Shown here in pieces: positions 41,660-50,493 of a stretch of DNA of 64,000 nucleotides. Below the pieces are notes generated by a model, which made no database searches, had not been told where the DNA came from, and saw only the letters and a list, made by a program, of their open reading frames with translations. The DNA is from Frigidibacter sp037095735. GTDB taxonomy: Bacteria > Pseudomonadota > Alphaproteobacteria > Rhodobacterales > Rhodobacteraceae. A program made the position numbers and the translations under genes. How positions within the stretch are numbered: position 1 is the first letter of the stretch; every line of letters starts with the position of its first letter. Location of the stretch: the NCBI RefSeq assembly GCF_037095735.1, contig NZ_JBAWKD010000004.1:1-64000 (forward strand), in the 5' to 3' direction.

Positions 41660-42519
41660 TGGCCGCTTCCGACACCTCGGGCATGGTCGAGGCGCACGGC
41701 GCCTCGCGCCTTGCCACCCATGCCCTGCTGATCGCCGGCGTCGCGGTGATCTGCTTCCCGATCTGGCTGGCCTTCGTCGCCTCGACCGTGACGCAGGCCG
41801 AGATCGCCCGTGCGCCGATGCCGCTGCTGCCCGGGCCCCACCTGATCGAGAACTACACCCGCGCCCTGACCCGCGGCACGAATGCGCCGGTCGCGATGAT
41901 GCTGCTGAACTCGGCGGTGATGGCGCTGGGTATCGCACTGGGCAAGATCGCGATCTCTCTGACCTCGGCCTTCGCCATCGTCTACTTCCGCTTCCCCGGG
42001 CGGCAGCTGTTCTTCTGGGCGATCTTCCTCACGCTGATGCTGCCGGTCGAGGTGCGGATCCTGCCCACCTTCGAGGTCGTGGCCTCGCTGGGCCTTCTGA
42101 ACAGCTACACCGGCCTGATCCTGCCGCTGCTGGCCTCGGCCACCGCGACCTTCCTGTTCCGGCAGTTCTTCCTGACCGTCCCGGACGAGCTGGCAGAGGC
42201 CGCGCGGGTCGACGGGGCGGGGCCGCTGCGCTTCTTCCGGGACATCCTGCTGCCGATGAGCCGCACCAACATCGCCGCGCTCTTCGTCATCCTCTTCATC
42301 TACGGCTGGAACCAGTATCTCTGGCCGCTGCTGATCACCACCGATCCGCGGATGAACACCGTGGTGATGGGCATCAAGCAGATGTTCCCCTCGGGCGACG
42401 ACCTCGCCGACTGGCCGGTGATCATGGCCACGGCGATCCTTGCCATGCTGCCGCCCGTCGCGGTGGTGATCGGAATGCAGAGGCTGTTCATCCGCGGCCT
42501 CGTCGACAGCGAGAAATAA
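41659..42519 (+). CDS. ugpE: Glycerol-3-phosphate-type ABC permease UgpE
   Basis: A 286-aa MalG-type permease with six helices. The EAA loop EAARVDGAGPLRFFRDILLP is near residue 180, and YGWNQYLWPLLITTDPRM follows as in UgpE. It starts at ATG overlapping the ugpA stop; a TTG codon just before is an unlikely alternative. It ends three bases before the ugpC ATG. Confidence 0.93.
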   Translation: MAASDTSGMVEAHGASRLATHALLIAGVAVICFPIWLAFVASTVTQAEIARAPMPLLPGPHLIENYTRALTRGTNAPVAMMLLNSAVMALGIALGKIAISLTSAFAIVYFRFPGRQLFFWAIFLTLMLPVEVRILPTFEVVASLGLLNSYTGLILPLLASATATFLFRQFFLTVPDELAEAARVDGAGPLRFFRDILLPMSRTNIAALFVILFIYGWNQYLWPLLITTDPRMNTVVMGIKQMFPSGDDLADWPVIMATAILAMLPPVAVVIGMQRLFIRGLVDSEK

Positions 42520-42522
42520 CCA

Positions 42523-43548
42523 ATGGCCACCATCTCCCTCGCAGACGTGAAGAAAAGCTTCGGGCCGACCGAGGTGATCCACGGCGTCTCGCTCGACATC
42601 GCGGAAGGCGAGTTCATCGTGATCGTCGGCCCCTCGGGCTGCGGCAAGTCCACGCTCTTGCGCATGGTCGCGGGGCTGGAAACCGTGACCTCGGGCGAGA
42701 TCGCGATCGGCGGCAGACGGGTGAACGATCTGGAACCGATGGCGCGCGACATCGCCATGGTCTTCCAGAACTACGCGCTCTACCCGCACATGACCGTGCG
42801 CGAGAACATGGCCTATGGCCTGAAGATCGCGAAACTGCCGAAGGCAGAGATCGAGGCGCGGGTCGCGCAGGCGGCGAAGCTTCTGCAGATCGGCCCCTAT
42901 CTCGACCGCAAGCCCAGGGCGCTGTCCGGCGGGCAGCGGCAGCGGGTGGCGATGGGGCGCGCGATCGTGCGCAAGCCCGCGGCCTTCCTGTTCGACGAGC
43001 CGCTGTCGAACCTCGACGCCAAGCTGCGCGTACAGATGCGGCTGGAAATCAAGACCTTGCAGCGCGACCTTGGCGTGACCTCGCTCTATGTCACCCATGA
43101 TCAGGTCGAGGCGATGACGCTGGCCGACCGGGTGATCGTGATGAACGGCGGCCGGGCCGAGCAGATCGGCACCCCGCTCGAGATCTACGAGCGTCCGGCG
43201 ACCCGCTTCGTGGGCGAATTCATCGGCGCGCCGCCGATGAATTTCCTGCCGGTCGCTTCGGTGCGCGACCCCGGCACGCTGCCCGCCGGCACCGCCGAGG
43301 TCGGCATCCGCCCTGAGGCGATGGCCCTTGCGGCCCCCGGCGGGGCGCAGGTGACAGGCACCGTGCGCTTCACCGAGGCGCTGGGCGCCGAGACGCTGGT
43401 GCATCTCGCGCTGCCCTGCGGCACGCCCCTTACATGGCGCCGTCCGGGCATGCCGGAGGCCAGTCTCGCGCCCGGCTCCGAGCTGGGGCTTTCGGTGAAA
43501 CCGGGGGCATTGGCGGGCTACACCGCAGAGGGGCAAAGGATCGCCTGA
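42523..43548 (+). CDS. ugpC: Glycerol-3-phosphate-type ABC ATPase UgpC
   Basis: A 341-aa MalK/UgpC-type ATPase. Walker A GPSGCGKST (about 37-45), Q loop FQNYALYPHM, signature LSGGQRQRVAMGRA, Walker B AFLFDEPLSNLDAKLR and the switch His (THD) are intact. A C-terminal TOBE-type regulatory domain (about 235-341) includes VGIRPEAMAL. Drives uptake through UgpA-UgpE. Last gene of the operon. Confidence 0.94.
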   Translation: MATISLADVKKSFGPTEVIHGVSLDIAEGEFIVIVGPSGCGKSTLLRMVAGLETVTSGEIAIGGRRVNDLEPMARDIAMVFQNYALYPHMTVRENMAYGLKIAKLPKAEIEARVAQAAKLLQIGPYLDRKPRALSGGQRQRVAMGRAIVRKPAAFLFDEPLSNLDAKLRVQMRLEIKTLQRDLGVTSLYVTHDQVEAMTLADRVIVMNGGRAEQIGTPLEIYERPATRFVGEFIGAPPMNFLPVASVRDPGTLPAGTAEVGIRPEAMALAAPGGAQVTGTVRFTEALGAETLVHLALPCGTPLTWRRPGMPEASLAPGSELGLSVKPGALAGYTAEGQRIA

Positions 43549-43704
43549 ACGCGGCGTTTCCGCGCAGCAAACACTTGCCAGAAAGGGGTTCGCGGGTCAT
43601 ATCTAGGGCCGCTACGTGCCTGTCGATCCTGTTTCCACTGGCTTCGAACACGTCGTGCCGGGCCGTCGCAATCCTGCGGGCGGCGAAACAGAGGAGAGAG
43701 ACGC

Positions 43705-43911
43705 ATGGCCAGCGGCAGCGTCAAATGGTTCAACGCAACCAAGGGCTACGGCTTCATCGCCCCCGATGGCGGCGCTAAGGACGTGTTCGTGCACATCACC
43801 GCGCTGCAGCGCGCGGGCCTGACCGAGCTGAAGGACGGCCAGAAGGTCACCTTCGACATCCAGCCGGGCCGTGACGGTCGCGAATCCGCGATCAACCTCG
43901 CGCTCGCCTGA
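43705..43911 (+). CDS. CspA-family cold-shock protein
   Basis: A 68-aa single OB-fold nucleic-acid chaperone. RNP1 is KGYGFIAP and RNP2 VFVHI, after the usual MASGSVKWFNATKGYGF start. GAGGAGAGAGACGC gives a strong ribosome site. A 156-base leader follows the ugp operon, long enough for the structured 5' region common in cold-shock genes. A clear intrinsic terminator follows. Confidence 0.95.
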   Translation: MASGSVKWFNATKGYGFIAPDGGAKDVFVHITALQRAGLTELKDGQKVTFDIQPGRDGRESAINLALA

Positions 43912-43927
43912 GCGATATTCCGGGGAA

Positions 43928-43954
43928 GGCGCCCCTCGCGCAGGGGCGCCTTTT
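43928..43954 (+). terminator. Intrinsic terminator of the cold-shock gene
   Basis: GGCGCCCCT-cgcgc-AGGGGCGCC (43,928-43,950) followed by TTTTCCTTTT. A textbook nine-base stem and T run, 16 bases after the stop codon. Confidence 0.9.
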
Positions 43955-44059
43955 CCTTTTCCCGTCCTCCCCGGGATCCAGACCCCGGATCCGACGTTCT
44001 GCCCTCGTGCGTCCCGCCATCGCGCCGGATGCTGCCGTGCACCTCTCCCCGGATCCCCG

Positions 44060-44704
44060 ATGACCGACAGCTCCACCTTTTCCGACACCCGGCAGGGCTT
44101 CGCTGCCGCGCTGACCGACACCATCGGCCGCATCGACGGCGACAAGATCACCCTGCGCCGGCTGATGGACCTGATCGGCGAGCAGGGGCTTCTGATGATC
44201 TCGGGGCTGGCCTCGCTGCCCTTCCTGCTGCCGGTGTCGATCCCCGGCGTCTCGACCGTGTTCGGGCTGGCGATCGTGCTGATCGCGGTGGCGATCACGC
44301 TGAACCGCATGCCCTGGCTGCCGCGCCGCGTGCTGGACCGCGAGCTTCCGGCCGAGAAGCTGCGTGCGGCGCTGGAACGCGGGGCGGGCATCGTAGTCCG
44401 GATCGAACGCTTCGTCAGGCCGCGGCTGACAGGCCTGACGACGCCCGGCGCGGTGGCGCGGTTCAACGGGCTGATGCTGATCCTGGCAGGGGTGCTGCTG
44501 ATGGCGCCCTTCGGCTTCGTGCCCTTCTCGAACACGCTGCCCGGGATCGCGGTGCTGCTGCTGTCGCTGGGCATGATGCAGCGCGACGGCGCGATGGTGA
44601 TCGCCGGCTACGCGTTCAACGTGATCACGATGGTCTACTTCGGCGTGCTGATCTGGCTGGCCTGGAAGGCCGGGACCGGCGTCACCCAATATCTTGGCGG
44701 CTGA
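44060..44704 (+). CDS. ExoD-family membrane protein
   Basis: A 214-aa inner-membrane protein with about four hydrophobic segments. ITLRRLMDLIGEQGLLMISGLASLPFLLPVSIPGVSTVFG (around 30-70) is the hallmark of the ExoD family, first linked to exopolysaccharide synthesis and alkali tolerance in rhizobia. The exact role is unknown. Converges with metG, with a hairpin between. Confidence 0.88.
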   Translation: MTDSSTFSDTRQGFAAALTDTIGRIDGDKITLRRLMDLIGEQGLLMISGLASLPFLLPVSIPGVSTVFGLAIVLIAVAITLNRMPWLPRRVLDRELPAEKLRAALERGAGIVVRIERFVRPRLTGLTTPGAVARFNGLMLILAGVLLMAPFGFVPFSNTLPGIAVLLLSLGMMQRDGAMVIAGYAFNVITMVYFGVLIWLAWKAGTGVTQYLGG

Positions 44705-44716
44705 CAGGGCCTTGGG

Positions 44717-44750
44717 GGGGGCGCCTCACGCTTTGCGTGAAGGTCGCCCC
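44717..44750. terminator. Hairpin between convergent exoD-like and metG genes
   Basis: Outer stem GGGGCG/CGCCCC and inner stem CACGC-TTT-GCGTG, separated by internal bulges. It sits between the two stop codons and could end transcription from both sides, although neither side has a T run. Confidence 0.5.
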
Positions 44751-44764
44751 GCAAGCGCCTGATC

Positions 44765-46483
44765 TCAGGTGCGGACGCCGGCGAATTGCGCGGCCCATTC
44801 CTCGCGGCTCTCGTCCGCGATCTTGCCGAACAGAACCTCCGGCGTCTCGAAGGCGTGACCGACCGGCAGCACCGACAGCGCGGCGGACACGTCGGTCGGC
44901 CAGCTGCGGTCCTCGGTCTTCATCGCGGCCAGCATGGTGGCGGCGGCGTCGGGGATGAAGGGCTCGGACAGCACCGCGTAGAGCCGCACGAGGTTCAGCG
45001 ACAGCCGCACCATCGCCGCCGCGCGCTCGGGCTCGGTCTTGATCACCGTCCAGGGGGCGGCGGACTGCAAGTACTCGTTGCCGGCCACCCAGATCGCGCG
45101 CAGTTCGGAGGCCGCCTTGCGGACCTCCATCGCCTCCATGAAGCCCTCGTAGGCGCGGATGCGGGTTTCCAGCTCGGCCACCAGCTGCGCCTCGCGCTCG
45201 CCGAATTCACCACCCTCGGGCAGGGCCTCGCCGAACTTGGACCGGCAGAACTTGGTGATCCGGCTGACGAAGTTGCCCAGCACGTCCGCCAGGTCCTTGT
45301 TGACCGAGGCCTGGAAGTTCTCCCAGGTGAATTCGCTGTCCGAGCTTTCGGGGGCGTGCGACAGCAGCCACCAGCGCCAGTAGTCGGCCGGCAGGATCGA
45401 CAGCGCCTGATCCATGAACACGCCGCGGCCTTGGCTGGTCGAGAACTGGCCGCCGTCATAGTTCAGGTAGTTGAACGACTTGATGTAGTCGACCAGCTTC
45501 CACGGCTCGCGCGAGCCCATGATCGTCGCCGGGAACGACAGCGTGTGGAAGGGCACGTTGTCCTTGCCCATGAACTGCAGGTAGCGCACGTCCTCGGCGC
45601 CCTTGTCGGTGCGCCACCAGCGCTCCCAAGCCTCGTCGCCCAGACCCTGCTTGGCGGCCCATTCCGCGGTCGCGGCGATGTATTCGATCGGGGCGTCGAA
45701 CCAGACGTAGAAGACCTTGCCCTCCATCCCCGGCCAGTCCTGATCGCCCTTCTTGACCGGGATGCCCCAGTTCAGGTCGCGGGTGATGCCGCGGTCCTGC
45801 AGGCCGTCGCCGTCATGCAGCCACTTCTTGGCGATCGAGGTGGTCAGGATCGGCCAGTCCTTCTGTCCGTCGATCCAGCCGTCGATGTCGCCTTTCAGGG
45901 CTTTCTGCTTCAGGTACAGGTGCTTGGTCTCGCGCACCTCGAGCTCGGTCGAGCCCGAGATGGCGGAGCGCGGATTGATCAGGTCGGTCGGGTCGAGTTG
46001 CTTGGTGCAGTTCTCGCACTGGTCGCCGCGCGCGCGGTCGTAGCCGCAGTTCGGGCAGGTGCCCTCGATGTAGCGGTCGGGCAGGAAGCGGCCGTCGGCG
46101 ATCGAATAGACCTGCTTTTCCGACACTTCCTCGATGAAGCCGTTCTCGGCCAGCTTGCCCGCGAAATGCTGGGTCAGCCGGTGGTTCTGCGCGCTCGACG
46201 AGCGGCCGTAATGATCGAAGCTCAGCCGGAAGCCGCGGGCCAGTTCCGCCTGCACGTCATGCATCCGCGCGCAGTAGTCGGCCACGGCCTCGCCGGTCTT
46301 GGCGGCGGCGAGTTCCGCCGGGGTGCCGTGTTCGTCGGTGGCGCAGATGAACATCACCTCGTGGCCGCGGGCACGCATGTAGCGGGCGGTCAGGTCGGCG
46401 GGCAGCTGGCTGCCCACGAGATTGCCCAGGTGCTTGATGCCGTTGATGTAGGGCAGGGCCGAGGTGATGAGGATCCGTGCCAT
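44765..46483 (-). CDS. metG: Methionyl-tRNA synthetase
   Basis: A 572-aa class I synthetase that charges tRNA-Met. The HIGH-type motif is HLGN (about 17-20). Four zinc-knuckle Cys lie in CPNC...CENC (about 142-160). The KMSKS-like loop is FSTSQG (about 350), a variant seen in the MetG1 type. No C-terminal tRNA-binding (EMAP-like) domain is present. AAGG precedes the ATG. Confidence 0.95.
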   Translation of the reverse strand: MARILITSALPYINGIKHLGNLVGSQLPADLTARYMRARGHEVMFICATDEHGTPAELAAAKTGEAVADYCARMHDVQAELARGFRLSFDHYGRSSSAQNHRLTQHFAGKLAENGFIEEVSEKQVYSIADGRFLPDRYIEGTCPNCGYDRARGDQCENCTKQLDPTDLINPRSAISGSTELEVRETKHLYLKQKALKGDIDGWIDGQKDWPILTTSIAKKWLHDGDGLQDRGITRDLNWGIPVKKGDQDWPGMEGKVFYVWFDAPIEYIAATAEWAAKQGLGDEAWERWWRTDKGAEDVRYLQFMGKDNVPFHTLSFPATIMGSREPWKLVDYIKSFNYLNYDGGQFSTSQGRGVFMDQALSILPADYWRWWLLSHAPESSDSEFTWENFQASVNKDLADVLGNFVSRITKFCRSKFGEALPEGGEFGEREAQLVAELETRIRAYEGFMEAMEVRKAASELRAIWVAGNEYLQSAAPWTVIKTEPERAAAMVRLSLNLVRLYAVLSEPFIPDAAATMLAAMKTEDRSWPTDVSAALSVLPVGHAFETPEVLFGKIADESREEWAAQFAGVRT

Positions 46484-46587
46484 GAAGATGCCTTGCGCGT
46501 TGGTGTCGCGCTTCCTTTAGCCCAGCCCGGGGCCGGAGGCCAGCAGCGGTGAAGGCGCCACGCGCGGGCGCGGCGCCTTCCGGGGCG

Positions 46588-47115
46588 TCAGCCCTTGCGG
46601 CGCAGGCGCTTCACGCCGGCAAGACCGCCGACACCGGCCAGCAGCAGCACGCCCGCGGCCGGCAGCGGCACCGGGGCCGGGCCCGGGTCGGTGCCGCCGT
46701 CGGTGGCGACGGTCGCGTCGAAGACGTAGTTCGCGAAGACGTTCTTCGCGCCGTCGCCATAGTCGAAGCCGATGGTGAAGTCGGCGTCCGTGACGAAGCC
46801 GTCAAGGAACATCGTGCCGGTCGCGCGGCTGCCCGAGGTCTTGATGTCCCAGTCGCTGTAGGTCTTCGCGCCCGATCCGTCGTCGAAGCTGAGGGTGACC
46901 AGCGGCAGGTCGTTGCCGCCGCTGAGCCCGTTCAGCGTGAACGAGAAGCCCTGGATGTCCCAGCTGGTGCCGTTCGAGGTCCAGGTGGTCGAGTAGCTGC
47001 TGTTCGGGGTCAGCAGGGCGCCGTCATAGTTCGCCTCGTCCACCGCGAGGGTTGCGGCGCCGGCGGCGGAGGAGAGGGCGACCGCCGAGACGGCGGCGAG
47101 GGCAAGAGTTTTCAC
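46588..47115 (-). CDS. Exported VPLPA-CTERM protein
   Basis: A 175-aa surface protein. A signal peptide (about 1-20, ending AGAA) leads to a beta-rich Ser/Thr/Gly/Asp domain. The C-terminus has PVPLPAAGVLLLAG, a hydrophobic helix and a KRLRRKG basic tail, which is the VPLPA-CTERM sorting signal of Rhodobacterales recognised by an exosortase-like enzyme. No exosortase gene is in the window. AAGGA lies 7 bases before the ATG. Confidence 0.9.
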   Translation of the reverse strand: MKTLALAAVSAVALSSAAGAATLAVDEANYDGALLTPNSSYSTTWTSNGTSWDIQGFSFTLNGLSGGNDLPLVTLSFDDGSGAKTYSDWDIKTSGSRATGTMFLDGFVTDADFTIGFDYGDGAKNVFANYVFDATVATDGGTDPGPAPVPLPAAGVLLLAGVGGLAGVKRLRRKG

Positions 47116-47267
47116 GTCCTGTTCCTTTCAGGTGAGGGAGTGTCGTCCACGGGCGCCCTCCGCGGCACAGCTGAACAGGTCACTGGTCTCGGCACGGCAG
47201 GCGGCACCCGCAGCCCCCCTTGTAGGGGCCGGGCGCGCGGGGGAAATGACCCGGGGCAGCGACCGTG

Positions 47268-47297
47268 GCGGCATCGGTGGCGCTCCACCGATGCCGC
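47268..47297. other. Perfect 13-base inverted repeat
   Basis: GCGGCATCGGTGG-CGCT-CCACCGATGCCGC. It lies about 95 bases beyond the MFS stop codon and 150 bases upstream of the VPLPA-CTERM gene. It may end the MFS transcript or be a regulator site for the surface protein gene. No T run. Confidence 0.55.
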
Positions 47298-47392
47298 GGG
47301 GGCAAACAGGCGATGCTGCGCCGACCGGGCCGGCGGGGCCCGCCCTGCGCGGAACGTGAGTTGATGTGTGCGGGGGGCGGGCTAGACGCGGG

Positions 47393-48613
47393 TCAGCGGT
47401 TGCGCCCGAGCAGCCGGCCGATGACGAACGAGGTGCGCGGCACCCAAGCATAGGCGGTGCGGGCGCCGGGCTCGGGCGCCGGCCGGGCGCGCATCCGGGC
47501 AAGGCCGAAGACGATGGTGGCGACATGCACCAGCGCGATGGCCCCGAACATCGACGAGGGGCCCAGCAGCCCGATCAGCCACGAGGCGCCCAGCGGCGAG
47601 GCGATGGCGCCGACCGCGTAGAGGAACATCAGCGCCGCCGACAGCTCGACCCGCTCGTGCGTTTCGGCGAAGTCGTTGGCATGGGCCGAGGCCACGGAAT
47701 AGAGGGTGAGGGTGGTGAAGCCGAAGGCGGCGGCGGCGACGAAGATCGGCAGGCCGCCCAGCTGCGCGGCGCCCACCACCATCGCCGAGGTGACGAGCGT
47801 CCCGGCCGAGAGCCCGATCAGCACCAGCCGGCGGTCGTAGCGGTCGGCCAGCCAGCCCACCGGCATCTGCGCGACCCAGCCGCCAGCGACATAGGCGGCA
47901 AGGAACACCCCGATCTGGTCGAGCCTGAGGCCCACCGCCGCGCCATAGACCGGGCCCACGAAGCGGAAGGCCGCGCCGGTCACGCCCGAGACCACGACCA
48001 TCACCGCGCCCAGGGGCGACATCCGCCAGGCCAGCATCGGGCGCAGCCGCGGCGCCTTCGGCGTGGCCGGCTGCTTGGCCGAGGTCAGCGTCAGCGGCAG
48101 AAGCGCCGCACAGGCCAGGATCGCGAGCAGGTTGTAGGACGCGTAGGACGAGGGCTCGAGCACGCCGATCATCAGCTGCGCGGCCAGCGAGGCGCCGACA
48201 TCGACGATGCGGTAGGTGGCCATGGCGCGGCCGCGGGTCTCGTTGGTGACCGAGGCCTGCAGCCAGGCCTCGATGATCGTGTAGCAGCCGGCGACGGCCA
48301 GGCCGGTCAGGGTGCGCATCAGCGCCCAGGCGATGGGATCGACCAGCATCATGTGGGCGGCGATGCCGATGGTGCCGGTGGCGGTGAAGGCGGCGAAGGC
48401 GCGGGAATGGCCGACCGAGCCCATCAGCCGCGGCGCCCACCAGCAGCCGACGAAGAAGCCCAGGAAATGCGCCGAGCCGAGCAGGCCGACCTGCGCCGTG
48501 GTGAAGCCGAGCGCGAGGCCCGAGACCGCGTCGAGGGGGGCGACGCCGCCGGCCCCCAGCTGGGTGAGCAGGACCGACAGGAAGAGGGCGGCGAAAGAGA
48601 TCAGCAGGCGCAT
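47393..48613 (-). CDS. MFS transporter (YcaD-type)
   Basis: A 406-aa membrane protein with about twelve helices. It shows the first-half FSxxQVGLLGSAHFLGFFVGC pattern and GWLADRYDRRLVL, the loop-2/8 major-facilitator motif. EAWLQASVTNETRGRAMATYRI is typical of the YcaD/YfkF group. Probable small-molecule exporter. No good ribosome site before the ATG. Confidence 0.88.
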   Translation of the reverse strand: MRLLISFAALFLSVLLTQLGAGGVAPLDAVSGLALGFTTAQVGLLGSAHFLGFFVGCWWAPRLMGSVGHSRAFAAFTATGTIGIAAHMMLVDPIAWALMRTLTGLAVAGCYTIIEAWLQASVTNETRGRAMATYRIVDVGASLAAQLMIGVLEPSSYASYNLLAILACAALLPLTLTSAKQPATPKAPRLRPMLAWRMSPLGAVMVVVSGVTGAAFRFVGPVYGAAVGLRLDQIGVFLAAYVAGGWVAQMPVGWLADRYDRRLVLIGLSAGTLVTSAMVVGAAQLGGLPIFVAAAAFGFTTLTLYSVASAHANDFAETHERVELSAALMFLYAVGAIASPLGASWLIGLLGPSSMFGAIALVHVATIVFGLARMRARPAPEPGARTAYAWVPRTSFVIGRLLGRNR

Positions 48614-48805
48614 GGCCCGGGCACCCTAGCCGATTCCCCGGCGATGTCCCGGCCGATTGCGGCGCGGCCCGGCACTTTCCCGCCGCCTGCCGTGGCGGAA
48701 CGCAAGGTCCGGCCGCCGGGGCGGTCCGGCGCAGCGCGGGTCATCGCGCTGGCTGTCGGCGGGCGCGGGGCCGGGCGCGGGCTTCGTGGCTCGGGGTTTG
48801 AGCGG

Positions 48806-49720
48806 TCAGTGACGGCTGAGGTCCGGCTCGGCCGCGGCGCGGCGCGCGAGATAGGCCACGAAGGCGCGCACCCGCGCCGCGATCAGCCGGTTGTCGGGAT
48901 AGACCGCGTGCAGCGGCACGACGCCCGCGCTCCAGTCGGGCAGCACCTCGACCAGCCGGCCGGCGCGGATCTCGTCGCCGACGACGAAGGCGGGCAGCTG
49001 GGCGATGCCGCCGCCCATCAGCGCCGCCCGCATCAGCCCGGTGCCATCGCCCAGCGCGAGCCGCGGCGTGACCGGCACCTCGACCGTCTCGGTGCCGCGG
49101 GTCATCGTCCAGATCCGGCCGCGGCGCAGGGGGGCGAAATGCAGCAGGTCGTGGCCTGCAAGGTCCATCGGCAGCGCGGGCACGCCCGCGCGAGCAAGAT
49201 AGCCGGGTGCTGCGCAGGTGTAGAAGCGCGAGCGTCCGATCTCGCGGGTGATCAGGTCCGGCGCGACCTCGATCAACCCGCGCACCGCAAGGTCATAGCC
49301 GCCCTCGATCAGCCGCCGCGCCTCGGTCGAGACGTCGATTTCCAGCTGCACGCCGGGGTTGGCGGCCAGGAATTCCGTCGCCCAGGGCACGAGGAAGCGA
49401 TGCGCGAAATCGGGGGGCGCGGTCAGCCGCAGCCGGCCCTCGGGCGCGGCATGCTGGGCGCGCGCGGCGCGTTCGGCGGTGGCGACGCGGGTTTCGATGT
49501 CCGAAAGCTCCGACCTGTAGGCCTCGCCCGCCGGGGTCAGCCGCACGAGGCGGGTCGAGCGGTGGAACAGCCTCAGGCCCAGGCGCCGTTCCAGATCGGC
49601 CACCTGCGCGCTGACCGTGGCGCGCGACAGGCCCAGGTCCTCGGCCGCGGCGGTGAAGCTTTCCAGCCGCGCCACGGCCAGGAAGGCGGCGATGCCATGC
49701 AGGGGATCGACGGTCTTCAT
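48806..49720 (-). CDS. LysR-family regulator
   Basis: A 304-aa LysR regulator. The HTH is LGLSRATVSAQVADLERRLG (about 29-48), followed by the RLFHRSTR wing and the effector domain with LEIDVSTEARRLIEGGYDLAVR. It belongs to the CrgA/DsdC-like group with a YLARRAA end. I chose the ATG at 49,720; earlier starts would extend into the shared promoter. It is divergent from a cupin gene, its probable target. Confidence 0.88.
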   Translation of the reverse strand: MKTVDPLHGIAAFLAVARLESFTAAAEDLGLSRATVSAQVADLERRLGLRLFHRSTRLVRLTPAGEAYRSELSDIETRVATAERAARAQHAAPEGRLRLTAPPDFAHRFLVPWATEFLAANPGVQLEIDVSTEARRLIEGGYDLAVRGLIEVAPDLITREIGRSRFYTCAAPGYLARAGVPALPMDLAGHDLLHFAPLRRGRIWTMTRGTETVEVPVTPRLALGDGTGLMRAALMGGGIAQLPAFVVGDEIRAGRLVEVLPDWSAGVVPLHAVYPDNRLIAARVRAFVAYLARRAAAEPDLSRH

Positions 49721-49826
49721 TAGCCAGCTCATCAAGACAGTGATGCCGGGTCGCCCCGCTTTATCGGCAAGCTGCGCAGATTTATACAACCCGCACTTGA
49801 GCACGATAATATTGATGGAGCTACAG

Positions 49827-50309
49827 ATGAAGTCTTTTGAACAGGCCGTATTTTCCGTGGCCGGCGCCGGGGCGATGGCCTACGGCTTCGGGCCGCACAG
49901 GATCCGCATTTCCGCGGAAGACACCGGGGGGCGCCTTGGCGTCTTCGAGGCCGAGGTGCCCCCCGGTGCCGGGCCGCCCGACCATGTCCACGACCGCGAG
50001 GACGAGTTCTTCCGCGTGCTCTCGGGCCGCTTCGCCTTCTGGTGCAACGGCGCCCGCGTCGATCTGGAGGCGGGCGGGCTGATCGTGGTGCCGCGCGGGG
50101 CCGTCCACCGGTTCCAGAACGTGGGCGACACGCCGGGCGAGATCATGACCCTGGTCACCCCCGGCGGGTTCGAGGGCTTCTTCGGCGCGATCGAGGCCGA
50201 AGAGCCGCAGGGCCCCTTCGAGATCGACGCGCTGGCCGCCCGGTTCCACCTGCGCTTCGTCCCGGCGCTGTCGGCCGCCCTGCAGCCGCCGGAGGCGGTC
50301 GGGGCCTGA
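49827..50309 (+). CDS. Single-domain cupin protein
   Basis: A 160-aa cupin. Motif 1 is HVHDREDEFFRVLSGRFAF (metal-binding His, His, Glu) and motif 2 GGLIVVPRGAVHRFQNVGDTPGEI with the fourth His. GGAG is 6 bases before the ATG. Cupins of this size are often small quercetinase-like or sensor proteins. Divergent from the LysR gene, so probably under its control. Substrate unknown. Confidence 0.88.
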   Translation: MKSFEQAVFSVAGAGAMAYGFGPHRIRISAEDTGGRLGVFEAEVPPGAGPPDHVHDREDEFFRVLSGRFAFWCNGARVDLEAGGLIVVPRGAVHRFQNVGDTPGEIMTLVTPGGFEGFFGAIEAEEPQGPFEIDALAARFHLRFVPALSAALQPPEAVGA

Positions 50310-50493
50310 ACAGGGGCGTGAACCGGGGTCTGTTCGGGGTCTTTTCAGGGGCCCCGACCGGGTGACGCAGGGTTGAGCGGGTCCGGGCGGCCCTTGGCGC
50401 GCGGGGGGCTTGAGCCCGCCGCGCGCTTGGCTATCGTGCCCGCCGCCGGCCTCTCCCGGCCAGCGGTCTTGGAACGACAGGAAGGCTCTCCCC

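Noticed and set aside
44786..46552. Long plus-strand frame opposite metG
   Set aside because: Antisense shadow of the synthetase with no recognisable domain.
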